DNA of 7,712 nt from Sulfurovum sp. GTDB lineage: Bacteria; Campylobacterota; Campylobacteria; Campylobacterales; Sulfurovaceae. Of this stretch, positions 1 to 6,250 are shown piece by piece (the first letter of the stretch is position 1; each line of letters begins with the position of its first letter). The notes under the pieces were generated by a model. It was not told where the DNA came from. It made no database searches and saw nothing but the letters and a program-made list of their open reading frames with translations. Position numbers and translations under genes: made by a program. The stretch covers positions 1-7,712 of the forward strand of contig QNZW01000224.1 in assembly GCA_003978375.1 (NCBI GenBank). The letters are read 5' to 3'.

Positions 1-32
1 TTAGGACGATATTTTAGAGAAAAGTTTAACAT
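1..32 (-). CDS. 5' end of a clamp-loader-like AAA+ ATPase gene (partial, runs off left edge)
   Basis: An ATG on the minus strand at 32-30 opens a frame to the window edge that reads MLNFSLKYRP. The LKYRP stretch is what I expect at the very N-terminus of Campylobacterota DnaX (DNA polymerase III gamma/tau subunit), where 'ALKYRPK' precedes the AAA+ ATPase domain. RarA-type ATPases start with a comparable 'RP' motif and are the alternative. The start lies only 3 bases after the rluB-type stop codon (36-38), so the two genes would be co-transcribed and probably translationally coupled. The site upstream, AAAGAT, is a weak ribosome binding site and overlaps the end of the previous gene. Only ten residues are visible, so the family call is an inference from a short motif. 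Confidence 0.5.
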   Translation of the reverse strand, partial: MLNFSLKYRP

Positions 33-35
33 ATA

Positions 36-878
36 TTAATCTTTGTATTTAAACTTTCTGTTGTCATTTTCGATGGCTTGTTTTTTTGCATTGGCTTCAT
101 TTTTTGCTTGTGCAATAGTATTTGCACGTTTGCGTTTCATAAATTTATGCAAATCATCATACTCTCTTCGCGTAAAATAACGTGTTTTGTTTTCTGGTAA
201 ATTGTTAAGCTCTATACCACCAAAGGCGATACGTTTAAGGTCAAGTATTTTAGCATCAAAATGTGCAAAAAATCGCCTTAACTCTCTGTTTTTGCCTTCT
301 GTGATGGTGACACGAAGCTTGGTAAAATTCTTTCCCTCGCTACGTATTTCAAAATGAGCAAAGGGCGCAAATTCCATGCTATAAATTTTGCTTTTTTCGT
401 GTGCTCCAGCCCTTGCATCATCAAGCACAAGACCTTCTTGCATCGCTTCTATCATTTTAGAAGTTATTGGTTTATCTATTTTTAAATTATAGGTACGGTC
501 TAAATGGCTTTCCATAAGTGCTGTGACAACCTCTACATTGTCACTTAGGAGCAAAAGTCCTTCTGAAGCATAGTCCAGTCTACCTATAGGCATAAAATGT
601 CTATATTTTCCTGGGAGCTTATGATAAATGGTGGCTCTTCCTCTGTCATCTTTTTTGGTGACAAGGACACCTTTGGGTTTATTGTAAGCAATTACGGTTA
701 GTTCATTGTTAATTTTAATCACTTTGCCTTTGACATAAATGAGATCATTCTCATCTACTTCGTAGCTAAAATCTTTAAGGATTTTTTTATGAAGGGTAAC
801 GTCTCCGTCCTCTATCAATTTATCTGCTTCTCGTCTAGAGTATTTTGTATGGTGTGATATATATTTATTAAGTCTCAT
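36..878 (-). CDS. rluB: RsuA/RluB-family rRNA pseudouridine synthase
   Basis: This 280-residue protein should convert a specific rRNA uridine to pseudouridine. E. coli RluB acts on helix 89 of 23S rRNA, but the exact target here is inferred. Residues 1-48 form an S4 RNA-binding domain (MRLNKYISHH...SRREADKLIEDGDV). The catalytic domain follows, with NKPKG at 66-70 and GRLDYASEGLLLL at 99-111, where Asp102 is the expected nucleophile. GKNRELRRFFAHF at 195-207 is the other family hallmark. Residues 245-280 form a Lys/Asn/Ala-rich basic tail beyond the core, probably disordered and RNA-contacting. The gene begins 12 bases after the kpsF stop, with only a weak AGA-type ribosome binding site, so translation is likely coupled to kpsF. 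RluB, RsuA, RluE and RluF share these motifs, so the symbol is less certain than the family. Confidence 0.85.
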   Translation of the reverse strand: MRLNKYISHHTKYSRREADKLIEDGDVTLHKKILKDFSYEVDENDLIYVKGKVIKINNELTVIAYNKPKGVLVTKKDDRGRATIYHKLPGKYRHFMPIGRLDYASEGLLLLSDNVEVVTALMESHLDRTYNLKIDKPITSKMIEAMQEGLVLDDARAGAHEKSKIYSMEFAPFAHFEIRSEGKNFTKLRVTITEGKNRELRRFFAHFDAKILDLKRIAFGGIELNNLPENKTRYFTRREYDDLHKFMKRKRANTIAQAKNEANAKKQAIENDNRKFKYKD

Positions 879-890
879 TTTGTTTTATCT

Positions 891-1859
891 TTATTTGCTT
901 TTAATGCCGGCATTAACCAAATCATGAATGTGTAATACACCCAAAATTTTACCTGCTTGGTCGGTAACAGGAAGAAGTTGTATCCGTTCATTTTCTATGA
1001 TTTTTAGTGCTTCACTTGCAAGAAGTTCTGTGTTTGTATAGCATGTTGGATTTTTGCTAGCATAGTTTAGAGCTATCTCTTCTAGCGAAAAATCTTTTTG
1101 CATGAGTGCACGTCTGAGATCTCCATCGCTAAGAATGGCAATAAGTTTTTCTTTGTCATCTACAATAAGGACAGTACCAAGCTTGCCTTCACTCATGAGC
1201 ACAATAGCCTCTCTTAGTGTGGTGTCTTTATGAATAATAGGGAGGTTAGAAGTACGCATTAAATCTTTAATTTTGACAAAAAGTTTTTTGCCCAAAGACC
1301 CACCAGGATGAAAAGAGGCAAAGTCTTGTTCTTTAAAACCTCTTTTTTCCATGAGTGCTATGGCCAAAGCATCTCCAAGTGCCATGGTTAAAGTGGTTGA
1401 TGTGGTGGGTGCAATACCTAAGGGACATGCCTCTTTTTCTACACTGATATCAAGAAAAACATCAGCATACTGACCAAGAGAAGAAGTTTTTTGACTGCTT
1501 AATCCTATGAGAGGAATATTAAAGCGTTTAATATGGGGTAAAATTTTAGTCAGTTCTTCGCTCTCCCCACTAGAGCTTATAGCAAGTAGGGCATCTTCTT
1601 TAGAGATCATACCAAGATCGCCATGAAGTGCTTCAGTAGGATGTAAAAAGAAAGAAGAGGTACCCGTACTTGCAAAGGTGGCGGCCATTTTTGCACCAAC
1701 CAATCCAGATTTACCTACGCCTGTAATAATTAATTTTCCCTTGGTATTACATATAAGTGTAATAGCATCTAAGAAGTTTTGATCTAGTCTAGAAGCAGCT
1801 TTTTGGAGTGCCATAGCTTCAGTATGTAAAGTCTCTTGAGCAATGTTTATAAGATTCAT
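891..1859 (-). CDS. kdsD: D-arabinose-5-phosphate isomerase (SIS + two CBS domains)
   Basis: The enzyme interconverts ribulose 5-phosphate and arabinose 5-phosphate, the first committed step toward Kdo for LPS; it is often annotated kpsF in this phylum. The 322 residues match the family length. The SIS domain (about 35-165) carries GVGKSG at 47-52, HPTEALHGDLGM at 73-84 and SSSGES at 95-100; FHPGGSLGKKL follows at 183-193. Lys50, Glu102, Glu143 and His184 fall where the E. coli KdsD active-site residues Lys59, Glu111, Glu152 and His193 would, at a constant offset of nine. Two CBS modules follow at about 203-255 and 270-318. No capsule genes are adjacent, so a housekeeping Kdo role is more likely than a capsule-specific KpsF role. 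It begins the kdsD-rluB-(ATPase) unit and has its own promoter at 1893-1901. The start MNLINIAQ agrees with the family N-terminus. Confidence 0.93.
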   Translation of the reverse strand: MNLINIAQETLHTEAMALQKAASRLDQNFLDAITLICNTKGKLIITGVGKSGLVGAKMAATFASTGTSSFFLHPTEALHGDLGMISKEDALLAISSSGESEELTKILPHIKRFNIPLIGLSSQKTSSLGQYADVFLDISVEKEACPLGIAPTTSTTLTMALGDALAIALMEKRGFKEQDFASFHPGGSLGKKLFVKIKDLMRTSNLPIIHKDTTLREAIVLMSEGKLGTVLIVDDKEKLIAILSDGDLRRALMQKDFSLEEIALNYASKNPTCYTNTELLASEALKIIENERIQLLPVTDQAGKILGVLHIHDLVNAGIKSK

Positions 1860-1892
1860 AAAATTTAATACGCTTTATTGTTTGATAGAAGA

Positions 1893-1901
1893 ATTATAGC
1901 A
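1893..1901 (-). promoter_or_regulatory. Extended -10 promoter for kdsD-rluB
   Basis: Minus-strand reading gives TGCTATAAT, a perfect extended -10 (TG, one base, TATAAT), preceded by an AT-rich stretch. There is no -35 match at 16-18 bases, which is usual for the primary sigma factor of Campylobacterota. Transcription would begin near 1886, giving a leader of about 27 bases before the kdsD ATG at 1859. It sits just downstream of the 1917-1943 hairpin, which suggests that kdsD-rluB is transcribed separately from the upstream envelope pair. Confidence 0.65.
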
Positions 1902-1916
1902 TATTTGTAAAGAGAG

Positions 1917-1943
1917 TGCAGAGGTAGATAAAGTACCTCTGCA
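1917..1943 (-). terminator. 10-bp stem hairpin after the HhH protein gene, probable terminator
   Basis: A perfect inverted repeat pairs 1917-1926 (TGCAGAGGTA) with 1934-1943 around a 7-base loop. It starts 15 bases beyond the stop of the HhH membrane protein gene and ends before the kdsD promoter. On the minus strand it is followed by CTCTCTTTACAAAT, not a true run of T, so intrinsic termination may be weak or assisted. It could instead protect the mRNA 3' end. Confidence 0.5.
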
Positions 1944-1957
1944 AGGAAGTGAAGTAT

Positions 1958-2515
1958 TTATGCTTTTTTAGAGCTTGCAATTTCACCTTTGTCAACTCTT
2001 TTAGAAAATTCAGTCTCTTTGCCAGAAGCCAAATGTTTTGCTTGTTCTACCCATTTTTCTCTTTGTACTCTACCAGGAAAGGCAGTTTGGGAGTCTACCC
2101 ATAAGGCATGTTCCTCTGTCCAAGATGCAATTTGATCAAAATGATAAATACCCATATTATTAAGTGTTTCATCAATTTTTATACCAATACCTTTAATACG
2201 GGTAAGGTTATCTTTTTTACCACCACGTGGACCTGAAAGTAAAACAGGCTCTGATCCTTTACTTGCTTCTTTTGCTACAGAAGTTTCTTTTGTAGTAGCC
2301 ATAGAATGTTTGGTATTGCTGTGAGAAGCATTTGTTTTGCTTGTCTGTGCAGGGGCTACTCCTGAAGTGACTTTGTGTGTAGAATGTTCTTGTGTTTCTT
2401 CATGACCACAATCATCTTTTGCACAAGTATTTTTTCCAAAAAGGTAACCCATAATAAACCCTAAAAGGGCAGCCAATAGTAAACATAATATCATTTGTGA
2501 TGCGATTTCTAACAT
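1958..2515 (-). CDS. Small membrane-anchored protein with C-terminal helix-hairpin-helix domain
   Basis: This 185-residue protein has one strong N-terminal transmembrane segment (about 8-26, ending GFIMGYLFGK). A polar linker rich in Ser, Thr, Lys and His follows (about 30-95), then a conserved C-terminal domain (about 96-164). That domain contains the helix-hairpin-helix signature NLTRIKGIGIKIDETLNNMGI and then HFDQIASWTEEHALWVD and FPGRVQREKWVEQAKHLA. The module is known from many proteobacterial proteins of unclear function and from C-terminal extensions of some NuoE-like proteins; it resembles DNA-binding HhH folds, but its ligand is not established. Lysines follow the membrane helix, so the C-terminal part is probably cytoplasmic. 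Cys31 and Cys36 (CAKDDC) lie just after the membrane. Its ribosome binding site lies inside the end of the upstream OmpA-like gene, so the two are translated together. I know no named function. Confidence 0.85.
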   Translation of the reverse strand: MLEIASQMILCLLLAALLGFIMGYLFGKNTCAKDDCGHEETQEHSTHKVTSGVAPAQTSKTNASHSNTKHSMATTKETSVAKEASKGSEPVLLSGPRGGKKDNLTRIKGIGIKIDETLNNMGIYHFDQIASWTEEHALWVDSQTAFPGRVQREKWVEQAKHLASGKETEFSKRVDKGEIASSKKA

Positions 2516-2519
2516 AAAT

Positions 2520-3932
2520 TTATTCTCCTAGTATATTAATTTCTACACGACGATTTTTTGCTTTATTTTCGTCGCTTGTGTTTGGTACGAGAGGGTTTGC
2601 TTCACCATAGCCTTTGGCTACTAAACGATTTGCAACAACACCTCGCGATATGAGCCTATTTTTGGTGGTATCTACTCTTGCTTGTGAAAGTTTTTGATTA
2701 AAAGTTTCACTACCATCAGAGTCTGTATATCCTGCAAGTTCAACACGCATATTTGGATATTGTTTAAGAATATTCGCAAGTTTATCTACGGTTGTTTTCC
2801 CTTTTTGGGTAAGAGAACTTTTGCTCACCTCAAACTCTATATCTTCAACAGAAAGTAGTTGATTGATACTCTCTTTTACTTTGGCTTTTTTGCTCTCTTC
2901 TTCTTGTGCTTTTGTTTCTAGTGCCATTTTTTCAGCAGTCGCAGCTTCTTGTGTTGTTGCTTGTGCTTCTTTTTCAGATGTTTCGCGTGCATTAGCTTCT
3001 GCTTCTTCTTGCACTTTTTTGGCCTCTTGTGCCTTTTTGGCTTCTGCTTCTTCTTGTGCTTTTTTGGCTTCTGCTTCTCTTTGTGCCTTAAGTACTTCTG
3101 GATCTAACACTGTATTGTTTGTAACAGGGATGCCAAGAGAAGAGGTAAGTCTCTGCATTTCATTGAGTGCTTCTTGTGAGCTTACCGTACCAGCGACAGT
3201 AAGCATTTTATCAGCATAGGTAATATCTCCATTGGAATAATTTTGTGTGAAACTAGGCAAAATGCTTTGTGTTGCAGCAATAGCACCATCATCTACGCGA
3301 CGATTTTCTTGTTTTAGTGTTACTTTTGCCGATGCAGGAAGTTTTGATTTAAGTGCATTTACTTGTGTAGCATCTTTTAGTGTGCCATTCACAGTAAAGT
3401 TTTCACCATTTTTATTAATATGAAAATCAATAGGTTTTGTTGCTAAAACCACATGGGTATTATCTTGTGAAGGAACCGTAGAGCTACTTAAGAGTCTTTG
3501 CATCTCATGTTGTGCTTCATAACTATTAACATCACCGGAAATTTCTAATTTTTGGTTATTGTAAGAAATTTTCCCTCGTGTGTAGTTTTGAATAAAGTGA
3601 GGAATAATTTTATCCGTAAGTGCAAGTGCTTCGTTACCAACAAGTGTAGCATTTGTAGAAGTATGATTTATCTTTAGCGTACGTTCTTTTGCTTTGAATG
3701 TATTTACCAAAGCATCTTGTTGTTGCGTATTTGTAAATGCACCATCTAAACTATAACTGTTGTCTTGTTGTGTTATTAAATAATGAATATAAGTTTTTTC
3801 TTTATCAGCTATGACAGGAGCAACACTTTGTGTTGGTATATTTGAGCTTATATGAATACTATCTTTTTTTGTCCATACACATAAAACAATGAGTAATAAC
3901 AATAAAAGTAGCCAAGGCCAAATTTTTTTCAT
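2520..3932 (-). CDS. OmpA-family envelope protein with two BON-like repeats and a TolA-like coiled coil
   Basis: This 470-residue protein probably links the inner membrane to peptidoglycan. Residues 1-3 are MKK, followed by a hydrophobic anchor (about 5-20). Cys18 is preceded by Leu rather than Gly, Ala or Ser, so this is probably not a lipoprotein. Two related repeats follow, about 50-150 and 168-266. Their ends align as FIQNYTRGKISYNNQKLEIS and FTQNYSNGDITYADKMLTVA, each followed by an EMQRL motif; they look like BON domains. Residues about 279-355 are an Ala/Glu/Lys/Gln coiled coil resembling TolA. The C-terminal OmpA domain (about 363-470) has GYTDSDGS at 401-408 and LSQAR at 415-419; Asp404 and Arg419 match the diaminopimelate-binding pair of OmpA proteins, 15 residues apart. 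BON plus OmpA recalls mycobacterial ArfA, without implying the same function. A good ribosome binding site (AAAAGGAAAA, 6-7 bases from ATG) supports the start. Confidence 0.88.
   Translation of the reverse strand: MKKIWPWLLLLLLLIVLCVWTKKDSIHISSNIPTQSVAPVIADKEKTYIHYLITQQDNSYSLDGAFTNTQQQDALVNTFKAKERTLKINHTSTNATLVGNEALALTDKIIPHFIQNYTRGKISYNNQKLEISGDVNSYEAQHEMQRLLSSSTVPSQDNTHVVLATKPIDFHINKNGENFTVNGTLKDATQVNALKSKLPASAKVTLKQENRRVDDGAIAATQSILPSFTQNYSNGDITYADKMLTVAGTVSSQEALNEMQRLTSSLGIPVTNNTVLDPEVLKAQREAEAKKAQEEAEAKKAQEAKKVQEEAEANARETSEKEAQATTQEAATAEKMALETKAQEEESKKAKVKESINQLLSVEDIEFEVSKSSLTQKGKTTVDKLANILKQYPNMRVELAGYTDSDGSETFNQKLSQARVDTTKNRLISRGVVANRLVAKGYGEANPLVPNTSDENKAKNRRVEINILGE
2523..2528 (-). 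promoter_or_regulatory. Ribosome binding site of the HhH gene, inside the upstream gene's last codons
   Basis: Minus-strand GGAGAA is formed by the last two codons (Gly, Glu) of the OmpA-like gene and is followed by its TAA, four bases, then ATG. The core GGAG lies 9 bases before the start. This fixes the HhH start at 2515 and implies that ribosomes finishing the first gene reinitiate on the second. Confidence 0.75.
2991..3089 (-). repeat. In-frame tandem repeats coding the coiled-coil KAQxEAEAK units
   Basis: Inside the OmpA-like gene, codons 282-314 encode KAQREAEAK, KAQEEAEAK, KAQEA and KVQEEAEAN: nine-residue (27-base) units, with one shortened unit. At DNA level the phrases gcttctgcttct and ttttttggcttct recur. 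The unit length is a multiple of three, so slippage or recombination would lengthen or shorten the coiled coil without breaking the frame. Confidence 0.75.
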
Positions 3933-3936
3933 GGCT

Positions 3937-3944
3937 TTTCCTTT
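3937..3944 (-). promoter_or_regulatory. Ribosome binding site of the OmpA-like gene
   Basis: Minus-strand AAAAGGAAAAGCC precedes the ATG at 3932. The GGA core is close to ideal in spacing and supports the chosen start. Confidence 0.6.
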
Positions 3945-3993
3945 TCGTGTTTAATTATGAGACATTATTTGTAAATGTAACTCATTAGTTTAC

Positions 3994-3999
3994 ATTATA
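3994..3999 (-). promoter_or_regulatory. Candidate -10 box for the OmpA-like/HhH pair
   Basis: Minus-strand AGTATGTATAATG contains a perfect TATAAT, with a tract of A and T upstream and no -35 match. It lies about 60 bases before the OmpA-like start and beyond the rnj hairpin, so the pair probably has its own promoter. The leader would be about 55 bases. A 7-bp inverted repeat (3974-3980 with 3990-3996) overlaps the box and the start-site region. Confidence 0.5.
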
Positions 4000-4060
4000 C
4001 ATACTTTTTGGACGAAAATTGCTTATGAGATAGAATAAAAGAAATTTAAAGAGGACATAC

Positions 4061-4087
4061 GTTCCTCCTTCGGACGAAAGGAGGAAC
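4061..4087 (-). terminator. 10-bp stem hairpin after rnj, probable terminator
   Basis: A perfect inverted repeat pairs 4061-4070 (GTTCCTCCTT) with 4078-4087 (AAGGAGGAAC) around a 7-base loop. It begins 16 bases past the rnj stop codon. In the minus direction the following bases are GTATGTCCTCTTTAAATTTC, rich in T but not a continuous run. It separates rnj from the promoter of the OmpA-like gene and most likely ends the ksgA-rnj transcript. Confidence 0.55.
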
Positions 4088-4102
4088 AAGAGAGTATGAT
4101 AT

Positions 4103-6250
4103 TTAGATAATAAAAATGGTAGGAATAATAAGAGGATATCTTTTTTTGGTACGAATCACATGTTTTCTAACGGTGTTTCTAATGAGATTCTCAATGTCTT
4201 TATGGTTTTTAAGTGCTTCTGGTTTTAAAGTAAGCAATAAAGTCTCAATCAATGTTTCAATCTCTTTTTGAAACTTTTTTAACTCTTTTTCTGCTACTAG
4301 ACCATGGGTAGTAATAACAGGCTTACCTACTATTTTTTGGTTGTTTTGAGAAACTTGTGCTACTATATTGATAATGCCATCTTCTGCAAGTTTTTGTCTA
4401 TCAAGTACAACATCGTTTTCAATGGTCATATTATTTTGGTTATCAATATAGGTTTTCCCAGATTTAACTGTTTTTACTTTTTTAAGATACTTAGGTGTAA
4501 TCTCAACTTGATCTCCATCACCCATAAGTAAAATATTTCTTTCATCTACACCACATTCTATGGCAGTTCTTGCATGTTTTGCTATGTGGTTATATTCACC
4601 ATGTACAGGCAAAAAGAATTTAGGCTGAATAAGTCTTAAGATAAGTTTTTGTTCTTCTTGTCCTGCATGACCTGAGACATGAATATCTGCAAACTCTCTA
4701 TACCGGACAGTGACACCTGCTTTCATAAGTTTGTTAAGTAGTCCTGAAACAGAAGCTTCATTCCCAGGGATAGCAGAAGCAGAAATAATGACCGTATCAG
4801 AAGGTTTTAATTTGATATGTCTGTGTTCATCTGTTGCCATACGATTAAGCGCAGCCATGGTCTCTCCTTGTGAGCCAGTTGTAACGATAAGCACTTCATG
4901 GTCAGAATATTTTGGTACTTCATGTACCTCTATAAAATCTTTATCGGCTATATCAACAAAGCCTAAGGCTCTGTTGATTTCAACATTACGTTCCATAGAA
5001 CGCCCAATGACACAAATTTTTCTTCCAAATTTTACGCCCCTTTGCATCGCTTGAAAGATACGATGAACATTAGAGGAAAAGGTAGACATAATCACTCTTC
5101 CTTTTGCTAATTCAAAGAGAGTGTCAAATGTTTTTCCGACTACTTTTTCACTTTTGGTAAATCCTGGATTGTGTGAATTTGTTGAGTCAGAAAAAAGACA
5201 AAGTACACCTTTTTCACCATAATGGGCATAACGACGTAAATCCATAGTATAGTTGTCTACAGGTGTATGATCTACCTTAAAATCAGCAGTATGGACAATG
5301 ATTCCAGCAGGTGTTTCAATAGCCAAAGAACAAGCATCGATAATAGAGTGGGTATTGTGCATCCATTCTATTTTCATATCTCCAAGTTCATATTGTTTTC
5401 TTAGTGTAACAAAATTAAAATATTTTGTGTCTGCCTTAAGTCCATGTTCGTTAAATTTATTTTCTATCATTGCGAGCGCAAGCGGTGTGGCATAGATAGG
5501 AAATTTAAGTTCTTTGAAAAGGTATGGCATTGCCCCAATATGATCTTCATGACCATGGGTAATAATAATAAACACTTTTTTATCTTTTAGGGTATGTAAG
5601 TAAGAAAAATCAGGAACTAAGATATCTACTCCATGCATTGTTTCATCAGGGAAAGACATTCCCACATCAATAATAATTGCAGTTGTTTCTGTCTCAAGAA
5701 CGGCCATGTTCCCACCAATTTCACCAAGTCCACCTAGTGGTGTGAAACGTATTTTGCCTTTAGATGAGATGTCCATCTGTTTCCAAGGTTGCATAATAGC
5801 ATCTTTGACTATGGCATTTTCTTTGAGTGACGCGTGCATTGTTTCATTGACTGTAGTAACATTTTTTCTTTTATTTCTATTCTTGTTTGCAGGTTTTTTA
5901 TTTCCTGTTCCTGCACGGTTTTCTGCATGATTTGGCTTATCACCTTGTTTATGATGAGGTTTTTGCCTATTTGTGTTTTTTTTATGGTTAGGATTATTTC
6001 TTCTGTTACCATTTGGGGTAGGTTTGTCTTGCACATTTCCATTAGTCTCTGGCGTAGTTTGAGATTTCCTATTGGGGTTTGGTTTTCTGTTTGCCTGAGG
6101 TTTAGGCTTATTGTCTTCATTATGTGTGAAAGATTTATTTTGTCTATGGGGGTTTGGTCTTCGTTCTCTTGGGGGTTTAGGAGCGTTTTGTGTTCCTTGT
6201 CCTTGCTTTTGATTTTGGGCGCCTTGTTTGTTGTTTGGGTTGTCTTGCAT
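4103..6250 (-). CDS. rnj: Ribonuclease J (beta-CASP metallo-beta-lactamase RNase) with long basic N-terminal extension
   Basis: RNase J is a 5'-3' exoribonuclease and endonuclease; in H. pylori it is the main mRNA-decay enzyme and partners the DEAD-box helicase RhpA. This 715-residue protein has a low-complexity Asn/Lys/Gln/Pro-rich extension (about 1-130), and the catalytic core starts near residue 166 (IRFTPLGGLGEIGGNMAV). The zinc site is THGHEDH at 231-237, with His301 (THSI) and Asp323 (HTADFK). beta-CASP motifs follow: SDSTNSH at 354-360, STFSSNVHRI at 389-398 and VHGEY at 549-553. SGHAGQEEQK lies at 526-535. No key residue is missing. The C-terminal domain (about 570-715) ends RYPLIIPTIFII. 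AAAGGAT seven bases before ATG supports this start, although it lies inside ksgA. The H. pylori enzyme has a comparable extension, which also favours the long form. Confidence 0.95.
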   Translation of the reverse strand: MQDNPNNKQGAQNQKQGQGTQNAPKPPRERRPNPHRQNKSFTHNEDNKPKPQANRKPNPNRKSQTTPETNGNVQDKPTPNGNRRNNPNHKKNTNRQKPHHKQGDKPNHAENRAGTGNKKPANKNRNKRKNVTTVNETMHASLKENAIVKDAIMQPWKQMDISSKGKIRFTPLGGLGEIGGNMAVLETETTAIIIDVGMSFPDETMHGVDILVPDFSYLHTLKDKKVFIIITHGHEDHIGAMPYLFKELKFPIYATPLALAMIENKFNEHGLKADTKYFNFVTLRKQYELGDMKIEWMHNTHSIIDACSLAIETPAGIIVHTADFKVDHTPVDNYTMDLRRYAHYGEKGVLCLFSDSTNSHNPGFTKSEKVVGKTFDTLFELAKGRVIMSTFSSNVHRIFQAMQRGVKFGRKICVIGRSMERNVEINRALGFVDIADKDFIEVHEVPKYSDHEVLIVTTGSQGETMAALNRMATDEHRHIKLKPSDTVIISASAIPGNEASVSGLLNKLMKAGVTVRYREFADIHVSGHAGQEEQKLILRLIQPKFFLPVHGEYNHIAKHARTAIECGVDERNILLMGDGDQVEITPKYLKKVKTVKSGKTYIDNQNNMTIENDVVLDRQKLAEDGIINIVAQVSQNNQKIVGKPVITTHGLVAEKELKKFQKEIETLIETLLLTLKPEALKNHKDIENLIRNTVRKHVIRTKKRYPLIIPTIFII

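Noticed and set aside
2863..3219. Plus-strand open frame of 118 codons rich in Ala, Ser, Cys and Leu
   Set aside because: It is the mirror of the Ala/Glu/Lys coiled-coil codons of the OmpA-like gene. Its composition follows from that repeat and no independent signal supports it.
2520..3932. OmpA-like protein as a lipoprotein anchored at Cys18
   Set aside because: Residues before Cys18 are I-V-L, lacking the small residue needed at -1, so an uncleaved membrane anchor is more likely.
4010..4079. GGACGAAA occurring twice (4010-4017 and 4072-4079)
   Set aside because: An 8-base direct repeat, one copy within a hairpin loop, with no further similarity around it; compatible with chance.
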